In this document: positions 8,227 through 16,490 of the stretch, one piece after another
Layout: every line of letters starts with the position of its first letter
Position numbering within the stretch: the first letter of the stretch is position 1
Assembly (NCBI RefSeq): GCF_008271295.1
Contig: NZ_VTOY01000001.1
Coordinates: forward strand, 248,001 to 312,000
Source of the DNA: Pseudoselenomonas ruminis
GTDB lineage: Bacteria > Bacillota > Negativicutes > Selenomonadales > Selenomonadaceae
Direction of reading: 5' to 3'
Length of the DNA: 64,000 nt
Position numbers and translations under genes: made by a program
Notes under the pieces: generated by a model
What the model saw: only the letters and a program-made list of their open reading frames with translations
What the model was told of the DNA's origin: nothing
Database searches by the model: none

Positions 8227-8844
8227 ATGTTTCGTATGATAAAGATTAAGGCAATTGTTGCTGGTGCATTGTTACTGCTGCTTTTAGGCGGCGTGATTTT
8301 ATTTGGCCTGGTAAAGGTTTCTCATGAGCGGCTGCTGTCGGAAAATCTGGAAAAGGGTAAGGCAATGCTGGCTGACGAGGATTACCAATCAGCGCGCGTG
8401 TATCTGTCACTGTTTGAAGGCGAAGGCCAAAAGAGCCTTGGCTATAACCTCTATGGGTATGTGTCGGCGGAAATTGCATACCGGGTATATCTTGGCAATG
8501 GCGATATCAACAAATTGCAGGAAGCCAGCGACTATCTGGCTGAAATAAATATGAGCAATTTGGGTGGTTACGGCAGTAATGCCAGCAGTTTGAAGAAAAC
8601 AGTCGAAGACTGCTTGGATTCCTACAACGAGCAAGTAGCTGCACAGGAACAGGCGGCGGCCGCGGCAGCCGCTGCGGCTGAGGCCAAGGCAAAGGGCAAA
8701 CAGTCAGCAGCGCCATCGGGCCAAAAGGCAGCAGCCGCCGAACCGGCCGCCAATAACAAACCAGCGTCGGCGGAAAAAGTTTCCCAGCCGAAACAAAAAG
8801 CGGCACCCGTAGCACCATCCAAGCAGGCGGCACCGAAAAAATAA
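8227..8844 (+). CDS. Membrane-anchored protein with Ala/Lys/Pro-rich tail
   Basis: The 205-aa product begins with a short basic segment and one hydrophobic helix (residues about 8-28), which probably anchors it with the rest outside the cytoplasm. Residues 30-130 look helical and TPR-like (KGKAMLADEDYQSARVYL). From about 140 to the end the sequence is low complexity, dominated by Ala, Lys, Gln and Pro, with a run of nine alanines broken by one Glu. Such tails often span the cell wall or periplasm. No enzyme motif is visible and I do not recognise the family. It is monocistronic with its own promoter; AGGAAG lies before the ATG. Confidence 0.75.
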   Translation: MFRMIKIKAIVAGALLLLLLGGVILFGLVKVSHERLLSENLEKGKAMLADEDYQSARVYLSLFEGEGQKSLGYNLYGYVSAEIAYRVYLGNGDINKLQEASDYLAEINMSNLGGYGSNASSLKKTVEDCLDSYNEQVAAQEQAAAAAAAAAEAKAKGKQSAAPSGQKAAAAEPAANNKPASAEKVSQPKQKAAPVAPSKQAAPKK

Positions 8845-8874
8845 AAAGAGAATTGCATAATCATACAGTTTTTC

Positions 8875-8902
8875 TTGCAAAATAGAAAAAATGCTGTATA
8901 AT
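8875..8902 (+). promoter_or_regulatory. Promoter for YjiH-family gene
   Basis: TTGCAA (8875-8880) and TATAAT (8897-8902) are 16 nt apart. Transcription would start near 8909, upstream of the hairpin at 8924-8968. Confidence 0.7.
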
Positions 8903-8923
8903 ATTTACTGCAACATGAATAAA

Positions 8924-8968
8924 AAGCAACGATATTTCAGGACGCGACGGAATGAAATATCGTTGCTT
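8924..8968 (+). promoter_or_regulatory. Terminator-like leader hairpin before YjiH-family gene
   Basis: AAGCAACGATATTTCA (8924-8939) and its perfect complement (8953-8968) form a 16-bp stem with a 13-nt loop, followed directly by ATTTTAT. The hairpin is inside the transcript, between the promoter and the start codon, so it could attenuate the gene. It may instead terminate the upstream gene. Confidence 0.7.
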
Positions 8969-8991
8969 ATTTTATGAAAGAAGGTACAAGG

Positions 8992-10356
8992 ATGGAACGT
9001 GCGATAGAAAAAGATTCGGCACACAAAAAGGGATACTCCTGGAAAGAAACGGCAAAATTCCTTCTCTGCTCGGGCTTTGGCTGTTTTATGTTTTTGTTCC
9101 CTGTCAGTGGCGGGCAAAGTGATTTTAATACGACGCTGTCGGTGCTGACGGAGATGCTCGATAAGGCAATCCAGGCCAATTTGCCGTGGCTGCTGACGGC
9201 CATTGTGGTTTTTTCGGCCGTTGGCGCTTTGGCAGGACAGGTTTGGAAGCCGGTTTTTGTGAAAAAGTATGAATGGCTTGCTGAGCTCTTATTCGTTTCT
9301 AAGCCTTATATGGTAACGCGCCTGGTAGCGCTGTTTGTCACGCTTTGCGTCGTGCTGGGCGTTGGCCCTGAAGCTGTCCGCAGTGCGGATGTAGGGGAGA
9401 GCATGGTCGGGCTTTCGCAGACACTGGTCGCCTTGGCCATAACGCTGAGTTTTGTTCTGCCGTTTTTGACGGACTGCGGCATTATGGAATTTACGGGAAT
9501 CTTGCTGAAACCGTTGATTCGTCCGCTGTTTCATGTCCCTGGCCGCGCGTCCGTAGACCTCATTGCTTCGTGGCTGGCCTCGTCGAATACGGCGGTGCTC
9601 ATCACGGGCAACCAGTACAACAGCGGCTTTTACAGCAAACGTGAGGCCGCATCGATTATGACGAACTTTTCGCTCGTGTCGATTCCGTTCTGCATGGTCG
9701 TAGCTGAGACACTTCACGTTACGTCGCACTTTTTGCTGCTTTATGGTTCGGTAACGTTCATCGGTTTAATCCTGGCGGCAATTGGCGTCCGCATTCGTCC
9801 GCTCGTGTCGATTCCCGATTCCTTCCATGGCGAAAAGAAAATCAACGAGGAAGTGCCGAAAGACGCATCGCTCGTCCGTTGGGCCTGGGCTGAGGCATTG
9901 GGCAGAGCATCGAGATTCAGCTTGAAAGAAGCCCTTAAAGCAGGCGGCAAAATGACCGTCGGCATTATTCTCGACCTCATTCCGATCGTTATCGCCTGGG
10001 GAACCATCGGCACCCTGCTGGTAAATGAAACCAGCATCATGCAGTGGATTTCGTATCCGATGGGGGCTTATATGAGCCTCTTGGGCATTGAGGGAGCGTT
10101 TCAGATTGCGCCGGCGACACTGGTCGGCTTCATCGATATGTTCATTCCTGCGCTCATCACGAACCAGGATTTGCCCGAGACGACAAGATTCCTCGTGGCT
10201 GGGCTTTCGCTCGTGCAGATTATCTATCTGACGGAAGTCGGCAGTATCATCGTAAAATCAAACGTTGGACTCGATTTCAAAAAGCTCTTTGTCATTTTCC
10301 TTGAACGCACGATTATCGCCATTCCTTTGCTGGTGTTGGTAACGAAACTGTTATAA
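8992..10356 (+). CDS. YjiH-family membrane protein (nucleoside recognition/Gate domain)
   Basis: The 454-aa protein has about ten hydrophobic segments and the Gate/nucleoside-recognition pattern (LPFLTDCGIMEFTG, LASSNTAVLITGNQY, TEVGSIIVKSNVG). YjiH proteins are uncharacterised inner-membrane proteins related to nucleoside transporter gates. The start at 8992 is preferred over an ATG at 8974 because AGAAGG ends 7 nt before it and the earlier ATG sits on the U-tract of the leader hairpin. It is probably transcribed alone; a weak hairpin follows at 10384. The substrate is not known. Confidence 0.8.
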   Translation: MERAIEKDSAHKKGYSWKETAKFLLCSGFGCFMFLFPVSGGQSDFNTTLSVLTEMLDKAIQANLPWLLTAIVVFSAVGALAGQVWKPVFVKKYEWLAELLFVSKPYMVTRLVALFVTLCVVLGVGPEAVRSADVGESMVGLSQTLVALAITLSFVLPFLTDCGIMEFTGILLKPLIRPLFHVPGRASVDLIASWLASSNTAVLITGNQYNSGFYSKREAASIMTNFSLVSIPFCMVVAETLHVTSHFLLLYGSVTFIGLILAAIGVRIRPLVSIPDSFHGEKKINEEVPKDASLVRWAWAEALGRASRFSLKEALKAGGKMTVGIILDLIPIVIAWGTIGTLLVNETSIMQWISYPMGAYMSLLGIEGAFQIAPATLVGFIDMFIPALITNQDLPETTRFLVAGLSLVQIIYLTEVGSIIVKSNVGLDFKKLFVIFLERTIIAIPLLVLVTKLL

Positions 10357-10383
10357 CGAGGTATAAGAGGTATAAGGATGTCC

Positions 10384-10407
10384 TCCCTGTCAGAGAACAG
10401 GATTTTT
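10384..10407 (+). terminator. Weak terminator-like hairpin
   Basis: CCTGT and ACAGG arms with a 6-nt loop are followed by ATTTTTG. The stem is short, so efficiency is doubtful. Confidence 0.45.
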
Positions 10408-10463
10408 GTCTGTCGTTGTAGAATATAGCGGAAAGACGATGAGGAAAGGCAGGAGGGATACCT

Positions 10464-10934
10464 ATGAACAGGCTGATGCGGATTCTTTTCTTGGCAGGAC
10501 TTTTGCTTGTCTTGCCAGTGGGGTGTTTGCAGGCTGCAGGCTATGAGGAGGAAAGCCAGCAGGAAGATTTCGCTTATCAGGTGTTGTCACTTGTCAATCG
10601 GGAACGGGAAAAAGAGGGGCTTGACCCCGTGATGCTGGCACCGGATCTGATGGAGGCCGCAGCCGTGCGGGCTGAAGAATTAACGGAACGCTTTTCCCAT
10701 ACGCGGCCCAATGGAAAGTCTTGCTTTTCCGTGATTGCAAGGAAAAAGCGGACGGTGGGCGAAAACATCGCGGCTGGCCAGCCGACGCCCGAGGACGTCA
10801 TGGACTGCTGGCTAAACAGCCCCGGCCATCGTGCCAACATCCTGAACCCCGACTTCCGCGAACTCGGAGTCGGCTATCTCTACCGGGAGGGAGAAGAGTA
10901 TCGGCACTATTGGGTGCAGTTATTCCGCGGATAA
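10464..10934 (+). CDS. Secreted CAP-domain (SCP/PR-1 like) protein
   Basis: The 156-aa product has a signal peptide (basic start, hydrophobic core LFLAGLLLVLPVGCLQA, cleavage near residue 25; the VGC could alternatively be a lipobox) and one CAP domain. Family landmarks are visible: LVNREREKEGLDPV, FSHTRPNGKSCF, GENIAAGQPTPEDVMDCWLNSPGHRANIL and the final YWVQLF. These give the conserved His and Glu of the CAP cavity. Bacterial CAP proteins are extracellular or periplasmic and of mostly unknown role. AGGAGGG stands before the ATG. A strong terminator follows at 10940. Confidence 0.88.
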   Translation: MNRLMRILFLAGLLLVLPVGCLQAAGYEEESQQEDFAYQVLSLVNREREKEGLDPVMLAPDLMEAAAVRAEELTERFSHTRPNGKSCFSVIARKKRTVGENIAAGQPTPEDVMDCWLNSPGHRANILNPDFRELGVGYLYREGEEYRHYWVQLFRG

Positions 10935-10939
10935 TAAAT

Positions 10940-10976
10940 AAAACCGGGCTGACCATGAAAAGGTCAACCCGGTTTT
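10940..10976 (+). terminator. Terminator of the CAP-domain gene
   Basis: AAACCGGGCTGACC and GGTCAACCCGGTTT pair over 14 bp with one G-U, followed by TATTC. Confidence 0.85.
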
Positions 10977-11031
10977 ATTCATTCGGTGATGGATATATTG
11001 TTTTCTTTGGCAAAGGCTATGATCCGGTCTT

Positions 11032-11043
11032 TTGACCAGTCAA
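11032..11043. repeat. TTGAC-NN-GTCAA palindrome
   Basis: Exact TTGACCAGTCAA between convergent terminators of the CAP gene and the aminotransferase gene. Confidence 0.7.
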
Positions 11044-11062
11044 ATATATTTTGACGTAAAAG

Positions 11063-11085
11063 GGCTGACGCTTTGAGGTCAGCCC
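11063..11085 (-). terminator. Terminator of the D-amino-acid aminotransferase gene
   Basis: GGCTGAC and GTCAGCC arms enclose a 9-nt loop; on the minus strand the stem is followed by CTTTTACG. Confidence 0.75.
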
Positions 11086-11091
11086 CGTGGA

Positions 11092-11946
11092 TTAATAGCA
11101 TTCCTTTTGTACAAGTTTTTGATATTCTTCAAGCAGTGCTTTGGCAATTGGGCCGGGGGTGCCGGTGCCAATTTTTTGGCCGTCGATTTCGATGACGGGG
11201 GTGACTTCGAGGCTGGTACTGGTGGCGAAGGCTTCGTCAGCGGTCAGGGCAAATTCCGGCGTGAAGGCTTTTTCAACGACGGTGTAGCCGAGTTTCGGAA
11301 TGATTTCTTCCATTAGAATAGAGCGGGTAACACCTTTTAAGATATAGTTATCTGTCGGATGCGTCCAAATCAGGCCGTCTTTTACGATGAAGAAGTTGCT
11401 GCTCGAGCCTTCGGTGATGAGGTTGTTGTCTTTGCGGAACTGAATGGTTCCGTCGACACCTTTGTCGTGGGCGGCCTGTTTGGCAAGGACATTGCCGAGC
11501 AGGTTGAGGCTCTTGATATCACAGCGGAGCCAGCGGATGTCTTCGCAGGTGATGCAGCGCATGCCGTTTTTTTGCTGCTCGGCATTTGGCGTTGATTCGT
11601 GAATGGTCATGGAAAGATTCGGGATGACCTGGTCTGGGAAGGCATGGGTGCGTTTGGACGTGCCGCGGGTGAACTGGAAGTAAATCGCGCCGTCTTTGAT
11701 GCCGCTTTTCTCGATGAGGTCGTAGTGGATGGCTGTGAGTTCTTCATCCATGTAGGTGATCGGGATGCGCAGTTCACGCATGGAACGGCGGCAGCGGGCC
11801 AGATGACGGTCCAGGGCAAAGCATTTGCCGTTATAGACACGCGTGACTTCGTAGATGCCATCGCCAAACTGATAGCCGCGGTCTTCGAGGTTTACTGATG
11901 CTGAATCAAGGGAGATGAATTGGCCATTAAAAAATCCATAGTCCAT
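11092..11946 (-). CDS. dat: D-amino-acid aminotransferase (class IV PLP)
   Basis: The 284-aa enzyme fits class IV fold aminotransferases and is closest in style to D-alanine aminotransferase, which swaps amino groups between D-amino acids and 2-oxo acids and supplies D-Glu or D-Ala for the wall. K145 in DIKSLNLL is the expected Schiff-base lysine, and it has the same number as in the Bacillus enzyme. GDGIYEVTRVYNGK, FTRG and the GTTRSILL-like KGVTRSIL motif are present. The start at 11946 has GGAGG 7 nt upstream; the longer frame has none. Promoter at 11979-12008, terminator at 11063. A branched-chain aminotransferase is the main alternative. Confidence 0.85.
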   Translation of the reverse strand: MDYGFFNGQFISLDSASVNLEDRGYQFGDGIYEVTRVYNGKCFALDRHLARCRRSMRELRIPITYMDEELTAIHYDLIEKSGIKDGAIYFQFTRGTSKRTHAFPDQVIPNLSMTIHESTPNAEQQKNGMRCITCEDIRWLRCDIKSLNLLGNVLAKQAAHDKGVDGTIQFRKDNNLITEGSSSNFFIVKDGLIWTHPTDNYILKGVTRSILMEEIIPKLGYTVVEKAFTPEFALTADEAFATSTSLEVTPVIEIDGQKIGTGTPGPIAKALLEEYQKLVQKECY

Positions 11947-11978
11947 AGGAAATCCTCCAATCAATAAATGCTTCCTTT

Positions 11979-12008
11979 ATTATAACGCGACTGCTTCTGT
12001 TTTGCCAA
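11979..12008 (-). promoter_or_regulatory. Promoter for dat
   Basis: On the minus strand TTGGCA (12008-12003) and TATAAT (11984-11979) are 18 nt apart. The -35 box overlaps an inverted repeat TTTTGCC (12000-12006) and GGCAAAA (12017-12023) that could be an operator. Confidence 0.65.
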
Positions 12009-12069
12009 AGGCAATTGGCAAAATCAGGACATATGACATATTTTTTTCGAAAGAATTTTCGCATGCCTA

Positions 12070-12098
12070 TTGGTTTTTGCGGCTTACCTTGATATAAT
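12070..12098 (+). promoter_or_regulatory. Promoter for the ACT/UPF0210 operon
   Basis: TTGGTT (12070-12075) and TATAAT (12093-12098) are 17 nt apart, 85 nt before the ACT gene. Confidence 0.6.
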
Positions 12099-12182
12099 GA
12101 AGAAGATGATTTGTGTTGACACATTGTTCTATGGTTTACACAATGACAAGCAGAAGTTGGAACAAGAAGGAGAAATGTGTAA

Positions 12183-12452
12183 ATGAAACTTGTAGTGACA
12201 GTCGTCGGTAAAGACCGTGTCGGTATCATCGCGATGGTTAGTCAAATCCTCGCCGAGAACAATGTCAATATCCTGTCCATCAATCAGAACATCATGGATG
12301 GTTTCTTCAACATGATTTTGATTGCCGAAATCAGCAGCAGTAAAATCAAGCTGGTGGAACTGCAGAAGACGCTCAAGGAGCGCGGCCAGGAAATCAACGT
12401 CGACATTAAGGCACAGCATGAGGATATCTTTAACGTCATGCACAATATTTGA
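12183..12452 (+). CDS. ACT-domain protein (UPF0237)
   Basis: The 89-aa protein is a single ACT domain, with the hallmark start KLVVTVVGKDRVGIIAMVSQILAENNVNILSINQ. ACT domains bind amino acids or related small ligands and regulate partner proteins. It is regularly paired with UPF0210 genes in Firmicutes, and that gene follows here in the same direction, so the two probably work together. AAGGAG lies upstream of the ATG. The stop codon sits inside an exact TTGAC-NN-GTCAA palindrome (12449-12460). Confidence 0.9.
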   Translation: MKLVVTVVGKDRVGIIAMVSQILAENNVNILSINQNIMDGFFNMILIAEISSSKIKLVELQKTLKERGQEINVDIKAQHEDIFNVMHNI

Positions 12453-12500
12453 CCGGTCAATTGTCAAATGTCAAAAGTCAGTGGTCAATTGACAAGTCAG
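12449..12500. repeat. TTGAC-NN-GTCAA cluster
   Basis: Exact TTGACCGGTCAA at 12449-12460 and near copy TTGACAAGTCAG at 12489-12500, with several GTCAA half sites between them. The cluster fills the gap between the ACT and UPF0210 genes. Confidence 0.65.
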
Positions 12501-12529
12501 ATTTGACCGATTAGGAGGATTTTGAACCT

Positions 12530-13891
12530 GTGATAACAATAGATGACATTTTAGAAACCAATGCCATGATAACGGAGAATAAGCTCGACGTACGTACGAT
12601 AACGATGGGCATTTCTCTCCGCGATTGTGCGCATCCGAATATCAATCAGTTCTGCCAGAACGTCTACGATAAGATTACGACGTCGGCGGAGTTTTTGGTA
12701 AAGACCGGTGAGGATATCGAGGCGGAATATGGCATTCCTATCATTCATAAGCGCATTTCGGTAACGCCGATTGCCATTGCTGCCGATGCCTGCAAGACGG
12801 ATTCTTATGTTCCGGTCGCTGAGGCGATGGACCGTGCGGCCAAAGCCGTCGGTGTCAATTTCATCGGCGGTTTTTCGGCGCTGGTAGAGAAGGGCTTCAC
12901 GCATGGCGACCGCGTGCTCATCAATTCGATTCCGCAGGCGCTGGCGTCGACGGATCTCGTTTGTTCGTCGGTAAACCTCGGTTCGACGAAGACGGGCATC
13001 AATATGGACTGTGTCCGTGAGATGGGTGAGGTCATCAAGCGCACGGCGGAGCTGACGCGTGATACGCAGGCACTTGGCTGCGCGAAACTCGTTGTATTCT
13101 GCAATGCGCCGGGAGATAATCCGTTTATGGCTGGTGCGTTCCATGGTGTCAGCGAGGCCGATAAGGTCGTAAGTGTTGGCGTCAGCGGCCCGGGCGTTGT
13201 AAAGCATGCGCTGGAAAATCTCAAGGGCGCAGACTTCACGGAGGTTGCTGAGACGATTAAGAAGACGGCGTTTAAGATTACGCGTGTCGGTCAGCTCGTG
13301 GCCCGTGAGGCATCGAAACGCCTCGGCGTACCGTTTGGCATTATCGACTTGTCGCTGGCGCCGACGCCGGCAGTCGGCGACAGTGTTGCCCGCATCATCG
13401 AGGAGATGGGCATTGAAAGCTGCGGTGCTCCGGGTACGACGGCGGCGCTGGCTCTCTTGAACGATGCGGTCAAAAAGGGCGGTCTTATGGCATCGAGCCA
13501 TGTCGGCGGTCTTTCCGGTGCATTCATCCCGGTCAGTGAGGATGAGGGCATGATTGCAGCCATTAAGACTGGCAGCTTGTCGATTGAGAAACTCGAGGCT
13601 ATGACTTGCGTCTGCTCGGTTGGTCTTGATATGATAGCGATTGAGGGCGATACGTCGGCAGCGACGATTTCCGGCATCATTGCCGATGAAGCGGCTATCG
13701 GCATGATTAACAACAAGACCACGGCGGTCCGCGTTATCCCGGTTCCGGGCGCGAAGGTCGGCGATATGGTTGAGTATGGCGGCCTTTTGGGCTACTGCCC
13801 GATTGTACCGGTCAAGAACCAGTACAGCTCGGATGCCTTTATTGCCCGCGGCGGCCGAATCCCGGCACCAATCCGGAGCCTGACGAACTAA
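12530..13891 (+). CDS. UPF0210 (DUF711/PFL-like) family protein
   Basis: The 453-aa protein matches UPF0210 by length and by its conserved start (ILETNAMI, then [16 protein letters not shown]) and by glycine-rich blocks such as [13 protein letters not shown] and [15 protein letters not shown]. The family is cytoplasmic, structurally related to glycyl-radical-type folds, and of unproved function. GTG at 12530 is the start because AGGAGG stands 11 nt upstream and it matches the family's usual N-terminus. It forms an operon with the ACT gene and ends at a strong terminator. Confidence 0.88.
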   Translation: MITIDDILETNAMITENKLDVRTITMGISLRDCAHPNINQFCQNVYDKITTSAEFLVKTGEDIEAEYGIPIIHKRISVTPIAIAADACKTDSYVPVAEAMDRAAKAVGVNFIGGFSALVEKGFTHGDRVLINSIPQALASTDLVCSSVNLGSTKTGINMDCVREMGEVIKRTAELTRDTQALGCAKLVVFCNAPGDNPFMAGAFHGVSEADKVVSVGVSGPGVVKHALENLKGADFTEVAETIKKTAFKITRVGQLVAREASKRLGVPFGIIDLSLAPTPAVGDSVARIIEEMGIESCGAPGTTAALALLNDAVKKGGLMASSHVGGLSGAFIPVSEDEGMIAAIKTGSLSIEKLEAMTCVCSVGLDMIAIEGDTSAATISGIIADEAAIGMINNKTTAVRVIPVPGAKVGDMVEYGGLLGYCPIVPVKNQYSSDAFIARGGRIPAPIRSLTN

Positions 13892-13900
13892 AATATTATA

Positions 13901-13929
13901 GCCTTCCCTGCGGGGAAGGCTTCTTTATT
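13901..13929 (+). terminator. Terminator after UPF0210
   Basis: GCCTTCCC and GGGAAGGC form a perfect stem followed by TTCTTTATT. Confidence 0.9.
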
Positions 13930-13950
13930 CGGAAGATAGAAGGTGTAAGA

Positions 13951-14586
13951 ATGAGGGTTACGAAGAAGGTCAAGGAAGAACAGCTGGCCATTTTGGAGGA
14001 AACCTATCGGGGCGCCAAGCCGGAACTCATTTTTTCGAATGCCTTTGAGCTTTTGATTGCGGTGATTTTATCGGCGCAGTGCACCGATAAGCGGGTCAAT
14101 GTGACGACGGCCCGTTTGTTTCAAAAGGCGGCAACCCCTGAAGCAATTCTGGCGTTGGGATTAGCGCAGCTCGAAGACGAGATTCGCGACTGCGGTCTTT
14201 TCCGCAACAAAGCCAAGAATATCATGGCGGCCTGCCAGATTCTTTGCGAGAAGTTTGGCGGACAGGTGCCCGATTCGTTTGCGGATTTGGAATCATTGCC
14301 GGGGGTCGGGCGCAAGACGGCCAATGTCGTCATGAGCGTGGCGTTTCATCATCCGGCCATTGCGGTGGATACGCATGTGTTCCGCATCAGCAACCGGCTG
14401 AAGCTGGCCACGGGAACGACGCCGCTCGAAGTAGAAAAAGAACTGCAACGGGTAATTCCGCGCGCGAAGTGGTCGGATGCCCATCATTGGCTTATCTGGC
14501 ATGGCCGTAAAATCTGCAAGGCCCGGAAACCGCTCTGCGGCACTTGTCCGCTGGCCGATGTCTGCCCGAGTGCGCTGGCAGAATGA
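13951..14586 (+). CDS. nth: Endonuclease III
   Basis: The 211-aa base-excision repair enzyme removes oxidised pyrimidines and cuts the abasic site. The helix-hairpin-helix LPGVGRKTANV carries catalytic K122, and D140 lies in AVDTHV. The four cluster cysteines C189, C196, C199 and C205 have the exact C-x6-C-x2-C-x5-C spacing for a [4Fe-4S] centre. Length equals the E. coli enzyme. It follows a terminator, and a GNAT gene follows 24 nt after, probably on the same transcript. Confidence 0.96.
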   Translation: MRVTKKVKEEQLAILEETYRGAKPELIFSNAFELLIAVILSAQCTDKRVNVTTARLFQKAATPEAILALGLAQLEDEIRDCGLFRNKAKNIMAACQILCEKFGGQVPDSFADLESLPGVGRKTANVVMSVAFHHPAIAVDTHVFRISNRLKLATGTTPLEVEKELQRVIPRAKWSDAHHWLIWHGRKICKARKPLCGTCPLADVCPSALAE

Positions 14587-14610
14587 TTTTTTCTGAAATG
14601 AGATGATTGA

Positions 14611-15063
14611 GTGAAATACCGTAAAGCAACATTTGATGATGTCGAGGCAATTTATGAACTGGTGTCGGATTACGCAACCGATGGCGTGATGCTGGCCCGT
14701 TCGCGTAATACCCTTTACGAGACGCTGCGCGATATGGTCGTGGCGGAAAATGACGAAGGGGAGATTGTAGGCGTTGGCGGCCTTCATGTGATTTGGGACC
14801 GTCTGGCCGAAATCCGCACGATGGCGGTCTCGCCGAAGATGACCCGTCAGGGAATCGGTGCTGAGATTGTGACGCGTCTCATTGACGAGGGAAAGGTCCT
14901 GGGCGTGGAGAAGTTTTTCACCCTGACGTATAAGCCAGGGTTTTTCCAGACGCTGGGGTTCCGTACGATTACCAAAGAGGAACTCCCGCATAAGGTCTGG
15001 AAGGAATGCATCGACTGTCCGAAGTTCCCGAACTGCGATGAAATCGCCATGATTCGCGACTGA
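14611..15063 (+). CDS. GNAT N-acetyltransferase (short ArgA-like)
   Basis: The 150-aa protein has the GNAT fold, with the acetyl-CoA loop seen in MAVSPKMTRQGIGAEIV. The start KYRKATFDDVEAIYELV and the tail FFQTLGFRTITKEELPHKVW with paired cysteines (CIDCPKFPNC) resemble short, stand-alone N-acetylglutamate synthases of arginine synthesis. The start is GTG at 14611 with only a weak ribosome site, so coupling with nth is likely. A terminator was not seen; the tyrosine T-box promoter follows at 15120. An acetyltransferase with another amine substrate is possible. Confidence 0.78.
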   Translation: MKYRKATFDDVEAIYELVSDYATDGVMLARSRNTLYETLRDMVVAENDEGEIVGVGGLHVIWDRLAEIRTMAVSPKMTRQGIGAEIVTRLIDEGKVLGVEKFFTLTYKPGFFQTLGFRTITKEELPHKVWKECIDCPKFPNCDEIAMIRD

Positions 15064-15119
15064 TGAAATAAATGTGTTTCACTGATGGAATAGCTTTACA
15101 AACTATTTACAAAAAACTA

Positions 15120-15148
15120 TTGACATTGTGACGCTATCTTGATATATT
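15120..15148 (+). promoter_or_regulatory. Promoter of the T-box/aroF-tyrA operon
   Basis: TTGACA (15120-15125) and TATATT (15143-15148) are 17 nt apart, about 7 nt before the start of the T-box leader. Confidence 0.85.
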
Positions 15149-15154
15149 ATAAAG

Positions 15155-15409
15155 CAACAAGTGAAATGCATGGACGGAGAGAAGTAAATCGCAGGACTTC
15201 CTAAGAGAGCGGCGGGTTGGTGTGACGTCGTGGAGGACGCGATGGAAATACACTCCCGAGCAGCAGGCTGAACCATGAGTAGGCCGCGCCGGATGCCACC
15301 GTTATCATAGGCTAGGATATGTCAGTATCCGAATAGAGAGGCTTGCATCAGCAAGCAGGGTGGTACCACGGGTATATCAGCTCGTCCCTGTAGAGGGGCG
15401 GGCTTTTTC
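15155..15409 (+). promoter_or_regulatory. T-box riboswitch, probably tyrosine-specific
   Basis: The leader carries the T-box hallmark AGGGTGGTACCACG at 15357-15370, an AGAGAGCGGCGGGTTGGTG stem I loop near 15205, and a terminator with GCTCGTCCCT and AGGGGCGGGC arms followed by a T-run (15380-15409). The likely specifier is TAC (Tyr) in GGAAATACACTCCC near 15246-15259, with the usual A after the codon. T-boxes sense uncharged tRNA and then allow read-through. The downstream genes make tyrosine precursors, which fits a Tyr specifier. The specifier register is inferred, the T-box itself is clear. Confidence 0.9.
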
Positions 15410-15476
15410 TATTTCCAGTTATTGTAACGCGATTATTAACCAGCGTGCATCACAAAACCATTTGGAGGGAATGAAT

Positions 15477-16490
15477 ATGATTATTGTAATGAGTCCAAAC
15501 GCAACGAAAGAAAACCTTGATAAAGTTATCCATAAAGTAGAGGCCGCCGGCCTCAAGGTCCATGTCTCGACGGGTGAGGAAGTCACGATTGTCGGTGTCA
15601 TTGGCGACAAGAAGAAAATCGCCGGCCTCGAGATGAATATGATGGAGGGCGTGGAGAAAACCGTCCGCATCACGGAGAAATACAAATTGGTCAGCCGCAC
15701 CTGGCATCCGGAGGATTCTGTTGTCGATGTTGACGGTGTGAAAATCGGCGGTGAGGAAATCGTCGTTATGGCAGGCCCTTGCTCGGTGGAGAGCATCGAA
15801 CAGCTCCGCGAGGCAGCCAAGGCCGTTAAGGCTGGCGGCGCACAGTTCCTGCGCGGCGGTGCGTTCAAGCCGCGCACGAGCCCGTATGATTTCCAGGGCC
15901 TGGCCGAAGAGGGCCTCAAGATGCTGCGTCAGGTAGCCGATGAGGAAGGTCTCAAGGTTGTAACGGAAATTGTCGATAAGGACGATATCGAACTCGTTGG
16001 CAAATATGCCGATGTTTATCAGGTCGGCGCCCGCAACATGCAGAATTTCCAGCTGCTGAAGGCACTCGGTCATGCCAAGAAGCCGGTAATGCTCAAACGC
16101 GGCTTGTCGGCAACGATCAGCGAGTGGCTCAATGCGGCTGAGTACATCATGGCTGGCGGCAACGAGCAGGTTATCTTCTGTGAGCGCGGTATCCGCACCT
16201 ATGAGACGTTTACGCGCAATACGCTTGACCTCAGTGCAGTGGCAGCCATCAAGGAGCTTTCGCATCTGCCGATTATCGTTGACCCGAGCCATGGCACGGG
16301 CCGCTGGCAGATGGTTAAACCGATGGCACGAGCTGCCGTAGCCGCTGGCTGTGACGGTCTTATCATCGAGGTTCATCCGCATCCGGAAGTTGCTCTTTCC
16401 GATGGCGACCAGAGTCTTACGCCGAAAAACTTCGACCGCCTGATGGAAGATTTGGGCAAGATTGCGGAAGTCATGGGCCGGAAATTATGA
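15477..16490 (+). CDS. aroF: 3-deoxy-7-phosphoheptulonate (DAHP) synthase
   Basis: The 337-aa enzyme condenses phosphoenolpyruvate and erythrose 4-phosphate in the first step of aromatic amino acid synthesis. Residues 1-70 form the ferredoxin-like regulatory domain of the Thermotoga-type Ibeta class, and the barrel follows with [42 protein letters not shown] and DPSHGTGRW. The start at 15477 is chosen because GGAGG ends 8 nt upstream; the ATG at 15471 is too close to that site. It lies behind a Tyr T-box and overlaps tyrA by 4 nt. The N-terminal domain suggests feedback inhibition as well. Confidence 0.95.
   Translation: MIIVMSPNATKENLDKVIHKVEAAGLKVHVSTGEEVTIVGVIGDKKKIAGLEMNMMEGVEKTVRITEKYKLVSRTWHPEDSVVDVDGVKIGGEEIVVMAGPCSVESIEQLREAAKAVKAGGAQFLRGGAFKPRTSPYDFQGLAEEGLKMLRQVADEEGLKVVTEIVDKDDIELVGKYADVYQVGARNMQNFQLLKALGHAKKPVMLKRGLSATISEWLNAAEYIMAGGNEQVIFCERGIRTYETFTRNTLDLSAVAAIKELSHLPIIVDPSHGTGRWQMVKPMARAAVAAGCDGLIIEVHPHPEVALSDGDQSLTPKNFDRLMEDLGKIAEVMGRKL

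Noticed and set aside
8649-8700. Alanine codon run as a microsatellite or repeat array
   Set aside because: It is part of the low-complexity tail of the 205-aa protein; codons are mixed GCG/GCC/GCA/GCT rather than an exact tandem repeat.
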